From Lachnospiraceae bacterium (GTDB taxonomy: Bacteria > Bacillota_A > Clostridia > Lachnospirales > Lachnospiraceae), in the NCBI GenBank assembly GCA_017464045.1, contig JAFUEG010000122.1, positions 1 through 20,199 on the forward strand: a DNA stretch of 20,199 nt, written 5' to 3'. Numbering within the stretch: the stretch's first letter is position 1; each line of letters opens with the position of its first letter. Both the position numbers and the translations under genes were made by a program. Below, in pieces: positions 1 through 8,648 of the stretch. The notes beneath the pieces were generated by a model, which worked only from the letters and a program-made list of their open reading frames with translations, had not been told where the DNA came from and ran no database searches.

Positions 1-1
1 C

Positions 2-148
2 AGTTTGTCTTATTTTGTTGCTTTAATTTTTCCTAAACCGGTAACAAATTCTGATTTATCGACCAAGGACCGGCTGGATATGCTTGATGAATATGTGTTT
101 ATATTTATATACTTCTTATTTCTTGTGATTTTAAACATATGGCTATAA
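2..148 (+). CDS. 3' end of a membrane protein gene (partial)
   Basis: Reading frame 2 is open from the left edge to a TAA at 146-148, giving 48 residues; the start lies outside the window. The peptide has a short polar stretch (around KPVTNSDLSTKDRLDMLDEY) followed by a strongly hydrophobic tail (FIFIYFLFLVILNIW) that would make a final transmembrane helix ending at the C-terminus. I do not recognise the family. Support is the open frame, the plausible helix and a strong hairpin at 291-324 that could end its transcript. The stop codon falls inside the first 47-bp repeat (139-185), so the repeat abuts or slightly overlaps the gene end. A chance open frame in AT-rich DNA is possible. Confidence 0.45.
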   Translation, partial: SLSYFVALIFPKPVTNSDLSTKDRLDMLDEYVFIFIYFLFLVILNIWL

Positions 149-185
149 ATTGGGGCGTTTTACCATGTTCTGTTAGCCACAATCT
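139..185. repeat. 47-bp repeat, copy 1
   Basis: Starts ATGGCTATAAAT and ends TGTTCTGTTAGCCACAATCT. It matches 213-259 at 41 of 47 positions, with the six differences confined to the middle. Each copy has inward-facing TGGCTA and TAGCCA near its ends, so either strand could fold as a hairpin with a large loop. Function unknown. Confidence 0.8.
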
Positions 186-212
186 GCTTATTCTTCCGGA
201 AGTTACTTGATT

Positions 213-259
213 ATGGCTATAAATCGGGGCATTTTCTTGTGTTCTGTTAGCCACAATCT
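213..259. repeat. 47-bp repeat, copy 2
   Basis: Second, same-orientation copy of the 139-185 repeat, beginning 74 bp after the first with a 27-bp unrelated spacer. The first 12 and last 20 bases are identical to copy 1. Both copies begin with an ATG that opens a short frame (MAIN...), but neither has a ribosome binding site, and the differences are not concentrated at silent positions. Confidence 0.8.
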
Positions 260-290
260 ATTTTTAATATTAATCAATTATGCTTTCATA

Positions 291-324
291 GCTTGAAACC
301 GCGCTATATAGCGCGGTTTTAAGC
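291..324. terminator. Perfect hairpin, possible terminator of the 2-148 gene
   Basis: A 24-bp perfect palindrome at 296-319 (half-site AAACCGCGCTAT) is extended by GCTT (291-294) and AAGC (321-324) through a G-T pair, giving a stem of about 15 pairs with a TATA loop. The GC-rich core followed by TTTT (317-320) suits a plus-strand terminator, but there is no longer T-run, so termination is likely rather than certain. Confidence 0.55.
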
Positions 325-328
325 TACA

Positions 329-635
329 GGTATCCTGTTATCACCTATACATGACACAAACCCTGATAATTTAGATTAAGAAAAGTATATGAAAAGGCTG
401 ATACAACAACAGTTATCCCAATTTGTGTAAAATCAAAAGCGAGAATCCAAAATAGGTGCGTTAAAAAAATCGAACTGTCTGAGCGAAGCGAGTTTTCGAT
501 TTTTAGCACCTATAAAGGATTTGAGCTTATTGATTTCACAAATTGCTGGATAGTTGTGTATCAGCCTTATTCATATACTTTTCGTATAGTAAACTTAAAA
601 TGGTGTGAGTCTTGTATAGGTGATAACAAGATACC
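329..635. repeat. MITE-like imperfect palindromic element, about 307 bp
   Basis: The two halves are inverted copies of each other. The ends match at 22 of 23 positions (left arm starts GGTATCCTGTTATCACC, right arm read inward GGTATCTTGTTATCACC). Inner blocks are also conserved in inverted order, including AAAAGTATATGAA, AAGGCTGATACA, CAATTTGTG, ATAGGTGC and AAATCGAA. The centre (about 465-500) has a GAGCGAAGCGAG-type core. There is no coding capacity. Palindromic structure with terminal inverted repeats fits a non-autonomous mobile element; no clear target duplication was found. It lies 33 bp after the permease stop, so it could also fold in that transcript and help end it. Confidence 0.65.
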
Positions 636-667
636 CACTCTCTGCGATAAACCGGAGTTTGGAATGG

Positions 668-2974
668 TTATGCCCTCGTATCCTTTAAACTTTCGACCAT
701 GCTGACCTTTTTGACTTTTTTACCAAGCAGGAATAAAGATAGTCCGTAGCTCGCAACGGCGATTGCAAGGTAAATCATAACTGATGAAGGATTCATAACG
801 TTTTTGACATAGCAGTTATAGACCGACGTACTTTGCCTGAAATTATACCCATTAACCCAGTAACCAAGCCAAAGACCAAGCAGCGAACCTATTAAGACTA
901 TCACATGATAAATATGCGTAATTATGGAATTAATCTCTCCGTCGTTATATCCAAGTACCTTAAGCATGGAAATGTTTACCGTACTCTCGGATAAAAGCAC
1001 ATTTACCATAAGGAAGATAATCATAACCATCACACCTGCTCCCAAAAGCAGCACAAACCAAAGCATACTCTTCATACTCTTAAGAATATTTTCATCAAGC
1101 TGCTTTTTTATATCTTCACGAATTACCTTTTTTAAAATGATACTTTCATCAAGAGAAAGTTCCTTATCGGACATAAGTCCGTTATAAACCTTTACCTTAT
1201 CCGCGCCAATTCCAAGACTTTCTTCAAAATTCAATAGCTTAATAAGTGAGGCATTTGATGTAACGATAAGATTCTGCGAGCCATTTTCAAATATATCATC
1301 TATAATAATTGTATATTCAGTAAGGGAATTGATATCATATAAAACCAGTCTGTCACCCTTTTCAACATCATAGAGCATAGCTCCCATACTGGAAATATAA
1401 TATTTATCATCCTCTGTTATAAGCTCTTTTCCGTTTTTTGTTTTAATATTAAGATATGTTGTATCATCAATACCCATAAGCGTAACAATATCATTTTTAT
1501 CCGCTGCCGCCAAGGATGTCGCCAAAAAACCGGCAGAATTTTCAGAAAGGATATCCTCTCCATCCGGCTCCACCATCATCGTATTGAGATAATATTCGTA
1601 TTCAAAGTTTCCTATAGAATCCACACTTTCGTCAACATAGTATTCAAGTGAATCCACACAGGCAAGCATAAATGTAAGTACAATTCCGCCTATCGCAAGT
1701 CCACCCAAAAGTGTGAGCGTCCTTCCCGGATTACCAAGCACAGCACGGATTTTATACTTGGTTCTAAAGGACATTTTGCTCTTTGGAAATCTGAATTTCT
1801 TATGTATAGCAGACTTTCCGCTGCCCTTAATAAGCTCAATCGCATTTCCTTTTATTGTAATTATCGCTGTTATAAATACCGCCACCGTATAACAAAGAGT
1901 CGGCAAGCCAACAGCTATAAGATTACTGCTTATACTGGAACTAAATGATATATTAAAGGGCTCAAGCTTATTTTCAATCATCAAATCCATTACATTTTTT
2001 GTGGTTGCATTTCCAAGAACAGTTCCTATAAGACTTCCGACAAGTCCCGGTATCAGTCCAAATATGCTATAATGCCTTGCCAGCTCAAATTTGGTCATGC
2101 CAAGTGCATTGAGTATACCTATCATCTTTCTCTCGTTTTTTACCTTTCTGCCAAGTATAACCGCCATAAGCATGACTACCAGAAAAATCGAAACCGGAAG
2201 TATAACACCGACCATGGAACCAAGCTCATTCAACTGATCGTTTGGTGTCTGGATTCGGTTATTTATATCAGCGGATGTGTAAGACGCGGTTGCATAATTA
2301 TCATAAAGTGCCTTTCTAACTTCACGCTCATTATCCTCATTGTAAACAATGGAATAATAAGAGCTTCCCATATCAAAATCCGCCTCTTTGGTAAAATTTT
2401 TATATGCATTACGGTTCATAATACCAATACCAAATTCTGAAGAAATACTAAATATATCATTTACATTTTTAAGGCAAAAAAGATAGTCAAATCTTATTGC
2501 GTAACCGCAAACAGTATAAGTCTTTTTGAACCCCTTTAATGAAAGAGATATTTCATCACCGATTTCGATATCATTTTCCCTTGCAAAAAGCTCACTTACC
2601 AAAATCTCATTATCTGATTTGATATCGCTGCCCTTACTCAAAACATACATGTTGACCTTTTCATTTGGATTAAGCACTCTTATCTGCGCCCCATCCCCAA
2701 AATCAGTATCAACATAGAACTGTCTTTCGACACTTACATTCCATCTTTTTTCAAATTCACTAAGTTCCTCATCGGTCATATCCTTATATAAGGTGAACTG
2801 TCCCTCTTCCCTGTTAGCTGCCGCAGCATTATCATCAAGGTACGCCTTTTCCTTACTGTAAGCCGCCGAGATCGCAACATACATATAAACCACCAATGCA
2901 GTGATAATAATTATACTTATATAAAATGAAATATTACTTTTAATATTTCGTATATACCTTTTATTTAGTGTCAT
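668..2974 (-). CDS. ABC transporter permease, FtsX/MacB type
   Basis: A 768-residue membrane subunit of an ABC exporter, working with the ATPase encoded just upstream. Topology reads as one helix at about 13-34, an extracytoplasmic domain of about 215 residues, three helices in a first FtsX-type block (about 258-385), another helix near 425-445, a second external domain (about 446-650) and a second FtsX block (about 655-765). Duplicated FtsX blocks with large outside domains are typical of the MacB/LolCE/YtrF-like group, which move lipids, peptides or lipoproteins or give antimicrobial resistance rather than import nutrients. The substrate cannot be read from sequence. The start is 2 bp after the ATPase stop, with GGAG (2983-2986) inside the ATPase's end, so the two are co-translated. 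No adjacent two-component system is present. Confidence 0.85.
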   Translation of the reverse strand: MTLNKRYIRNIKSNISFYISIIIITALVVYMYVAISAAYSKEKAYLDDNAAAANREEGQFTLYKDMTDEELSEFEKRWNVSVERQFYVDTDFGDGAQIRVLNPNEKVNMYVLSKGSDIKSDNEILVSELFARENDIEIGDEISLSLKGFKKTYTVCGYAIRFDYLFCLKNVNDIFSISSEFGIGIMNRNAYKNFTKEADFDMGSSYYSIVYNEDNEREVRKALYDNYATASYTSADINNRIQTPNDQLNELGSMVGVILPVSIFLVVMLMAVILGRKVKNERKMIGILNALGMTKFELARHYSIFGLIPGLVGSLIGTVLGNATTKNVMDLMIENKLEPFNISFSSSISSNLIAVGLPTLCYTVAVFITAIITIKGNAIELIKGSGKSAIHKKFRFPKSKMSFRTKYKIRAVLGNPGRTLTLLGGLAIGGIVLTFMLACVDSLEYYVDESVDSIGNFEYEYYLNTMMVEPDGEDILSENSAGFLATSLAAADKNDIVTLMGIDDTTYLNIKTKNGKELITEDDKYYISSMGAMLYDVEKGDRLVLYDINSLTEYTIIIDDIFENGSQNLIVTSNASLIKLLNFEESLGIGADKVKVYNGLMSDKELSLDESIILKKVIREDIKKQLDENILKSMKSMLWFVLLLGAGVMVMIIFLMVNVLLSESTVNISMLKVLGYNDGEINSIITHIYHVIVLIGSLLGLWLGYWVNGYNFRQSTSVYNCYVKNVMNPSSVMIYLAIAVASYGLSLFLLGKKVKKVSMVESLKDTRA

Positions 2975-2976
2975 AG

Positions 2977-3675
2977 TTAAATCTCCAAATCCTCTACCTT
3001 TGTTCTTGATTCATTCATTACATTTTTTACGATCTTACCATCGTGTATCCGTATAACCCTGTCTGCCATCTTTGAAATACCCTCATTATGGGTGATGATA
3101 ATAACAGTAGTTTTATAAATGTTATTGACCTTATCAAGCATACGAAGCACATCTCGTGAAGACTTAGAATCAATTTCACCTGTCGGCTCATCACATAACA
3201 AAATCGCCGGATTTTTCACAAGTGCTCTTGCTATGGCAGTTCTCTGCTGCTGAACACCTGAAAGCTCCGACGGAAAATGATCCTTATACTTTGTAAGTGA
3301 AAGTGACTCCAAAAGCTCATCTATATCAAGCGGCTCCCCTGAAATATCCGCAACAGTCTGAATATTTTCTTTAACCGTAAGGTCCTGAATCAGATTATAA
3401 GACTGAAATATAAATCCTATATCGCTTCTTCTATACGCGGTAAGCTCTTTTTTATTCATCCCGGAAATATCCCTGCCATTTACAACAATACTTCCCGAAG
3501 TAAGAGTATCTATCCCTCCAAGCATATTTAAAAGTGTGGATTTACCCGAACCTGACGGTCCCAAAATCACACAAATCTCATGCTCAGAAATGTCAAGATT
3601 AACTCCATCCATAGCAAAAATCTCATTTTCACCTTCGCCATATTTTTTTACAGCATCCTTAATTTCAATATACAT
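2977..3675 (-). CDS. ABC transporter ATP-binding protein, LolD/MacB type
   Basis: A 232-residue ATPase that should power the permease at 668-2974. From the chosen start it shows Walker A GPSGSGKST (39-47), the Q-loop glutamine Q91 in IFQSYNL, signature LSGVQQQR (138-145), Walker B ILLCDEP (about 158-164) and switch His196 in IITHN. The phrase DEPTGEID resembles the DEPTGALD of LolD/MacB exporters. The signature has Val where nearly all family members have the second Gly (LSGGQ). The frame is open 12 codons further upstream to 3711, but CCTCC at 3685-3689 is a GGAGG site 9 bp before the ATG at 3675, and residues from there match the usual family start, so the shorter form is preferred. Confidence 0.88.
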   Translation of the reverse strand: MYIEIKDAVKKYGEGENEIFAMDGVNLDISEHEICVILGPSGSGKSTLLNMLGGIDTLTSGSIVVNGRDISGMNKKELTAYRRSDIGFIFQSYNLIQDLTVKENIQTVADISGEPLDIDELLESLSLTKYKDHFPSELSGVQQQRTAIARALVKNPAILLCDEPTGEIDSKSSRDVLRMLDKVNNIYKTTVIIITHNEGISKMADRVIRIHDGKIVKNVMNESRTKVEDLEI

Positions 3676-3739
3676 ACAGGTTACCCTCCAAAAAACACAT
3701 ATAAATATCAATGTTAGTTTGACATAACTAACTCATTAA

Positions 3740-3765
3740 GTCAATAAAAAATTGACATGTATGTC
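3740..3765. promoter_or_regulatory. Overlapping inverted repeats upstream of the ABC operon
   Basis: GTCAA (3740-3744) and TTGAC (3752-3756) flank a 7-bp A-rich spacer, and GACATGTATGTC (3754-3765) is a second dyad sharing GAC. They lie 65-90 bp before the ATPase start, where a repressor or activator of the exporter could bind. A minus-strand TTGACT is embedded here, but I found no good -10 at the right distance. Confidence 0.35.
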
Positions 3766-3813
3766 CCCATCATTTATCTTTTCATACACGTAACATATCA
3801 ATTATGCTGACGC

Positions 3814-3905
3814 ATAAAAAGTAAGGAACACTGAAAAGCTGCTAAGCAAAGCGTTAAATATCAGCATGCTTTGCATGTAACTATTTCAGTGTTCCTTACT
3901 TTTAT
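3814..3905. terminator. Large hairpin between the cyclase gene and the ABC operon
   Basis: A perfect 20-bp inverted repeat, AAAAGTAAGGAACACTGAAA (3817-3836) with its complement at 3884-3903, encloses a second pair, GCAAAGC (3845-3851) and GCTTTGC (3868-3874). In minus orientation the stem is followed by TTTTT, so it can terminate the cyclase transcript. The length, palindromy and end repeats also fit a tiny MITE. Confidence 0.6.
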
Positions 3906-3957
3906 ACTGCAACATAATCGACAATTCCTACGGGAAGCCGTATTACCTTGTCATTTT

Positions 3958-5655
3958 CTAAATCCCTGCTTTTGATATTGCCTCCTTAATGGCATCGCCC
4001 TGCTTTAATATACGCTTGCATTCGTACATCCTGTCATCTGCTATACGCTCTGCCTGTTCAGGGTCGCCATTGTCATAGTCATATAATGCATATCCGTAAG
4101 CTATCTCCAGTTTGACAGGAGGATTATTCTTTTCATTGTAGGCGTTATAATTTTTGATAAGCTCCTCGGAAGCTGCAGCAGCCATAGCCTCGCATTCAAA
4201 ACCTTCAATTATTCCGATAAACTCATCACCGCCTACACGGTATATATCACCATACTGTCCAAAGCTTTTGGTTATTGCATTTGCTGCACCGATAATGTGC
4301 TTATCACCCTCGGTATGACCATAATTATCATTAACCTTTTTAAGATTATTAACATCAAATTCAATAAATACACACATGCCGTTTTTCTTTTTGGCTATTA
4401 CGGCTTCGCGCTCGCTAAAAGCAAGACGGTTATATAGTCCGGTAAGACCATCTATATGTGCAAGGCGGTTTTTCTCGTCGGCATCCAGACTCTTCTCACT
4501 TATATGAATGGATTCTCTTACCTCATGGAAACCGAGTATTGCAACAAATATAAACAAACCGATTCTGGTAAATCTTGCGGTATCTATGGATTTTGTCATA
4601 TAGTAATTGGCAAAATCAAGAAGGCCCGATATCATAAGCACGATAAATGCCGTAAGCATTGTAAGAACTCCGCTGCTTTCGTAAACCTTTCTTTTAATCG
4701 AGCTAATAATAAGATAAATAATTATAATAAACCCTATAAGAATATTGACATGGGTATATATCAAAATATTATGATAATCCGTCATACCGGTACTAACCAA
4801 TATAACGTTCATCGCAAGATTGATACAGGTTAATGCCGCAGATGTCCATATAAATACATTTTTAAAGCTTCTCGTAAGATATGCCGTAAATGAAAGCGCA
4901 GGCATCGGAAGAAGTACAAGTGTAAAATGCTCCACCGCCCTTACCGCTGCCGAATTACCGGTTAGAAGCATAAATATCTTGGTTCCTCCATTGGTCCACA
5001 CACTCAAAACCATTGCAAGTACACCAAGAGAAACTGTCTCTATGGCTCCTATGTTGGTTCTTCCAAATGTAATGCCAAATACAACCAACACCACACCAAA
5101 CATAAATATCAGGAAACATATGGCAAATCTTGGCGCATAGGTGATAACTACATTTTTAACATAGCTCCATGAATCGCCGACCTCCATATACCTAAACTGT
5201 GTCCATCTGCCCTCGGTACTTAACGCCGAAAATTCAATCCTTAATCTTCTTACGCCATTAAATGATGGCAGCTTTACAGTATGAATATACTCTCCGTAAT
5301 AATCTCCGTAGAGTCCTCCGAGTTCAGGATGGAAATCGTATATCAGCTCATCATCCATATAAACATAAAATACAAGATTTGTAGTTTCAAAGCAAAGTGA
5401 ATTACCGCCTATCTCCCCGGCTATGGCATCTCTCTCAATAATCCCGGGCTTATCAAAGTCAAGCTCAAGCAGATCACATGCTTCACCATCACTATAGCTC
5501 CATCCTTCACTAAAATCCTTGGTTTCCGCATATTCATTTCCGACAAAATCCATTTTGAAAATAAATAAACAAGCAACTCCGGCAAGAAGTATGGTTGTTG
5601 TCAATACGCCCAACGCTATAACAATTTTTTGTCTTATCGCATCCTGTTTTAACAT
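3958..5655 (-). CDS. 7TM-sensor diguanylate cyclase
   Basis: A 565-residue membrane enzyme predicted to make c-di-GMP from two GTP. It has an N-terminal helix (about 11-34), a beta-rich outside domain (about 40-165) resembling the 7TMR-DISM extracellular sandwich domains, roughly seven helices (172-383) and a cytoplasmic GGDEF domain (about 395-560). The active site is intact: GGDEF at 475-479, DGLTGLYNR at 402-410 and the metal-binding D434 region (FDVNNLKKVNDNYGH). The inhibitory RxxD I-site is missing; the stretch before GGDEF reads FGQYGDIYRV, so product feedback is probably absent. A GGGGAG site at 5660-5665 supports the ATG. It is a single-gene unit with its own upstream dyad and a hairpin downstream. 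The outside ligand is unknown, though such sandwich folds often bind sugars. Confidence 0.88.
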   Translation of the reverse strand: MLKQDAIRQKIVIALGVLTTTILLAGVACLFIFKMDFVGNEYAETKDFSEGWSYSDGEACDLLELDFDKPGIIERDAIAGEIGGNSLCFETTNLVFYVYMDDELIYDFHPELGGLYGDYYGEYIHTVKLPSFNGVRRLRIEFSALSTEGRWTQFRYMEVGDSWSYVKNVVITYAPRFAICFLIFMFGVVLVVFGITFGRTNIGAIETVSLGVLAMVLSVWTNGGTKIFMLLTGNSAAVRAVEHFTLVLLPMPALSFTAYLTRSFKNVFIWTSAALTCINLAMNVILVSTGMTDYHNILIYTHVNILIGFIIIIYLIISSIKRKVYESSGVLTMLTAFIVLMISGLLDFANYYMTKSIDTARFTRIGLFIFVAILGFHEVRESIHISEKSLDADEKNRLAHIDGLTGLYNRLAFSEREAVIAKKKNGMCVFIEFDVNNLKKVNDNYGHTEGDKHIIGAANAITKSFGQYGDIYRVGGDEFIGIIEGFECEAMAAAASEELIKNYNAYNEKNNPPVKLEIAYGYALYDYDNGDPEQAERIADDRMYECKRILKQGDAIKEAISKAGI

Positions 5656-5901
5656 ATTTCTCCCCTATACATATTAAAATACTCTAAAGACAATTAACTC
5701 ATTACCACACATACATGTAATTAAATAAAGATAAAATCACACACTATACTATATAATTTTATCACTTTTTTGATAAAAAGAAAACTATTAATTCTTTCTT
5801 TTGCCCATTCTTTCATAAACTGTGTTGAGAAGATATATTTTCCCGACTTATCGAATAAGTGTCAACCGACTTGAACTTCCCTACACCTATGTAACGTGTA
5901 A
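5656..5901. other. Intergenic region upstream of the 7TM cyclase
   Basis: No coding frame is supported. Besides the candidate promoter at 5748-5778 there is a second dyad, ACTTATCGAATAAGT (5846-5860, 6-bp arms and a 3-bp centre). The rest is AT-rich and shows nothing else I can name. Confidence 0.5.
5748..5778 (-). promoter_or_regulatory. Candidate promoter with overlapping dyad, 7TM cyclase gene
   Basis: Reading minus, TTATCA (5771-5776), a 17-bp spacer and TATAGT (5748-5753) make a moderate sigma-A promoter about 95 bp before the start. The perfect inverted repeat TTTTATCA (5757-5764) / TGATAAAA (5771-5778) covers the -35 and the spacer, the usual place for a repressor site. Confidence 0.35.
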
Positions 5902-5932
5902 AAAAGACGGGTTTAACAAAAACCCGTCTTTT
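5902..5932 (-). terminator. Rho-independent terminator of the 886-residue secreted protein gene
   Basis: A perfect 13-bp stem, AAAAGACGGGTTT (5902-5914) and its complement (5920-5932), has a 5-base loop and is followed on the minus strand by a T-run. It lies 23 bp past the stop codon at 5955. Confidence 0.9.
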
Positions 5933-5954
5933 CTTAGGAAATAATTATATAATA

Positions 5955-8615
5955 TCAGTACGCATTTGCAAAACCGTAGCACTGCTGGTCAAGCAGCCTG
6001 CCGTTTCCGTCATATACTCTAAAGAGTGTAAGGTAATAACCATACTCCGGCTTCCATGTAATCCATATAGCATTGCCTTCGGATACGGTTGCTCTGCCGG
6101 TACTTAATATCCAGCAGTTTGGATTACCCGATGCAAAAAGTGTCAAATCCATAACGAGCATCTCATACTGATATGACTGATTAGGATTTTGAGTAGACTC
6201 AAAACCGATAAGATATCCATCCTCATAAGGTATCTGACAGATATCCTTTATAACGTGCTTGCTGTAAACAACACCTACAGACTTGGAAATAAGAGACTTT
6301 TCTTCGTTTCCGACAATTCTTGCCTGACATACAATAACATAATTACCTGCCTCATCAGGTGTCCAGTTAAGCCATTCATTATTCTTAGTCCATGGACTTA
6401 TCTCAAACCATTTATCAGGTGTATTTTCTTCACACGCAACCCACTTGAATTCCACATCATCATTTGCATCACTCTTGGCATGAACCATTCCGGCAACGAT
6501 TGAAGGGCTGTCCTTTAATACAAGTATACCCTCAGATGATACCGTTCCGGTTGATGTTTTCGCAGGTGTCTCAGGTTCCTTAGGCTCTTCAGGTTTTTCC
6601 GGCTCCTCAGGCTCTTCAGGTTTTTCCTCGATAGTTTCCTCTGCCACCACGTATACAGAAAAGCTTTCAACAGGCACCTTAAGACTTCCGTCAAAGCTTC
6701 CCTCATGTGTATATACCTTTTCTGCAGTACCATCATCCTTTATATGATACACAACAGGATTTTCAAAATCTCCCAAATTATCAAAATAAAGATTTACCGG
6801 TGCTTCAGGTTCAATTTCCTCAGTATTTTCAGCTATTAAAGCAATATCCATTACTAAAGCATTGTCTGTCTCAGGAAGCTTATCAAGTACTGCTTTCTCA
6901 TCTGCCTTATCAAGCTCACGAACAAGCGGATGTGTATCAGGAGGAAGCTCCTCCTTGGTTACATCTACCAGAAGTGCCGAGTCACCAACGATAGCCGTAG
7001 TACCGACAACTTCCTCACCATCTAACTCTCTTTCAGTCATAACATAACAGAATTCCTCATCATATACGGCAGTCTCCTGGTAACCCTCTAACACCTCTAT
7101 GGTTCCCGGAGTAAATTCGCCATCCTTAACAAGCTGTCCGGCCTTGGCTGAAGCGGCGTATATAGTGCAATCACAAAGCTCATAATCCTTTACATTTACA
7201 TCATCCTGATACGATATACCCATAAGCTTACCGTTTATGGACGCATCTCCCTTGTATGACTTATTGAGTGCCAAGAATCCTACATCACCGTTTATTTCTG
7301 CCTTTGCGCCCGTGCTGTCATCCATAAATAAAATATTTCCATCTTCATCACGGTCATACGCAAAAGCATCTGTTTCCTCATCAATATCAATATGATATGA
7401 GTTTTCCATAAGTGTAAGCTCACCGGTGATGTTACCATTTATAGTCATAGAACCCTCTACCATAAGTGCCCAGTAAAGATCTGTATTAAATGTATGTTCT
7501 TCCTCCGAATCCTGAACACTGACTATATCATCAGGTGTAGGAAGCGCATCTTTCTCAGCGGTTGTACCATATACCAAAAATGCATATTGGTTATCAAAGT
7601 CCATGGTAAGCCATATACCACGTTTGTTGACCATATAATTCTGATACATATCATTTGAAGGAATAGGTGCTCCATCTTCGTCATACTCGCCTACATAACG
7701 CCAGATTCCATCACCTAAGGTTCCGAATATATTATTCGGCCACATCAGGTTATCGTCATCACAATAATAATATGCCTTTCCCTTCATTTCATAGCCTGCA
7801 CGTTCCGGCTCGGTATAAGTTGTTGTATACGGAACAAGATTTGTAAATTCATCGACTCCGGGTATAGTTCCGCGACCGTTTACATTTCCTTTATTTATAA
7901 CCTGCGGGATAGTTAAATTGCCAAGATTGAAATCAAAATTTCCCTCAGCCTTACAGGTTATGATTCCCGTACATTCATTTACAAATACTGTTTCTTCTGA
8001 TGCTGCCAAACCTACAAATAATGCAGCAGGTACAACCGGATTACCTTCATCATCAATAATCGGATTATCTTCCTCATCATGTGAAGCAGGATTTTTATTT
8101 TCTATATTGAGGTCGCCCTCACCGGCAAATATAAGGCTTCCCTGAGTTTCAAGACCATCGCAGTCGGTCATTACGATTTCATTATCTCCCTCAAGAGAAA
8201 TTACTACATCACCGAAATAATCATACAGATTAAATGGCGAATCTGCACCCTGATACTTGAAATTTCTAAGACCGATTACCGTCGCTTCATCTGTTGCATC
8301 AAAAACAATAACCCAGTCCTCGCTGTCTTCTTCACAAGGAACATAAACTTCATTAGTTGAATCATATGCCAGAAAAACAATTCCATCCTCTTCATAATCA
8401 ATACTTACGGTATCAGCTACAGAGCTGTTTTCAGTATCAAGTTTACCCTCTGAATTGACAATGAGTACCGCATTTGTAACATTAAACTCTTCCTCTGTAA
8501 GGGATGATATCTCACCGGTCGGGCTAAATCCCAAAATTAAAACAGCACCCATAATAAACGCCCCAAAGCGTTTCAACGGGTGCCTTGATTTTAAAGTCCT
8601 TCGACTGCAAACCAT
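5955..8615 (-). CDS. Large secreted acidic protein with C-terminal Ig-like pair
   Basis: An 886-residue predicted exported protein of unknown exact role. It begins with a basic stretch and hydrophobic helix (about 16-31), a signal peptide with an Arg/Lys-rich lead. Residues about 130-175 (GDVVISLEGDNEIVMT, then SLIFAGEGDLNIEN) and several later blocks resemble the short turns of Cthe_2159-like beta-helical carbohydrate-binding proteins. Residues 587-658 form a beta-rich module ending in SFSVYVV that recurs in the surface protein at 14438-18163. A Pro-Glu linker (662-684) leads to two Ig-like, Trp/Tyr-rich modules (about 695-785 and 786-886) like those at the C-terminus of some Lachnospiraceae lysozymes, likely wall-binding. 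There is no LPXTG motif. AGGAGG (8625-8630) fixes the start. It lies 105 bp after the LRR kinase, same strand, probably sharing its transcript. Confidence 0.8.
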   Translation of the reverse strand: MVCSRRTLKSRHPLKRFGAFIMGAVLILGFSPTGEISSLTEEEFNVTNAVLIVNSEGKLDTENSSVADTVSIDYEEDGIVFLAYDSTNEVYVPCEEDSEDWVIVFDATDEATVIGLRNFKYQGADSPFNLYDYFGDVVISLEGDNEIVMTDCDGLETQGSLIFAGEGDLNIENKNPASHDEEDNPIIDDEGNPVVPAALFVGLAASEETVFVNECTGIITCKAEGNFDFNLGNLTIPQVINKGNVNGRGTIPGVDEFTNLVPYTTTYTEPERAGYEMKGKAYYYCDDDNLMWPNNIFGTLGDGIWRYVGEYDEDGAPIPSNDMYQNYMVNKRGIWLTMDFDNQYAFLVYGTTAEKDALPTPDDIVSVQDSEEEHTFNTDLYWALMVEGSMTINGNITGELTLMENSYHIDIDEETDAFAYDRDEDGNILFMDDSTGAKAEINGDVGFLALNKSYKGDASINGKLMGISYQDDVNVKDYELCDCTIYAASAKAGQLVKDGEFTPGTIEVLEGYQETAVYDEEFCYVMTERELDGEEVVGTTAIVGDSALLVDVTKEELPPDTHPLVRELDKADEKAVLDKLPETDNALVMDIALIAENTEEIEPEAPVNLYFDNLGDFENPVVYHIKDDGTAEKVYTHEGSFDGSLKVPVESFSVYVVAEETIEEKPEEPEEPEKPEEPKEPETPAKTSTGTVSSEGILVLKDSPSIVAGMVHAKSDANDDVEFKWVACEENTPDKWFEISPWTKNNEWLNWTPDEAGNYVIVCQARIVGNEEKSLISKSVGVVYSKHVIKDICQIPYEDGYLIGFESTQNPNQSYQYEMLVMDLTLFASGNPNCWILSTGRATVSEGNAIWITWKPEYGYYLTLFRVYDGNGRLLDQQCYGFANAY

Positions 8616-8648
8616 AAATTATTTCCTCCTTTTCTACAATAAATATAC

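Noticed and set aside
139..259. Two repeats with a 27-bp spacer as a mini CRISPR array
   Set aside because: Only two units, 47-bp repeats that differ mainly in their middle, no cas genes, and the spacer is unremarkable.
139..296. Two small tandem genes starting MAIN...
   Set aside because: No ribosome binding sites, and the base differences between copies are not at silent positions.
668..3675. BceAB-type bacitracin exporter
   Set aside because: The permease has duplicated FtsX blocks with two large outside domains, unlike the single large loop of BceB, and no BceRS-type two-component genes adjoin.
3676..3711. 12-codon longer start of the ABC ATPase
   Set aside because: GGAGG sits between the two ATGs at the right distance for the downstream one, and the extra residues do not belong to the family.
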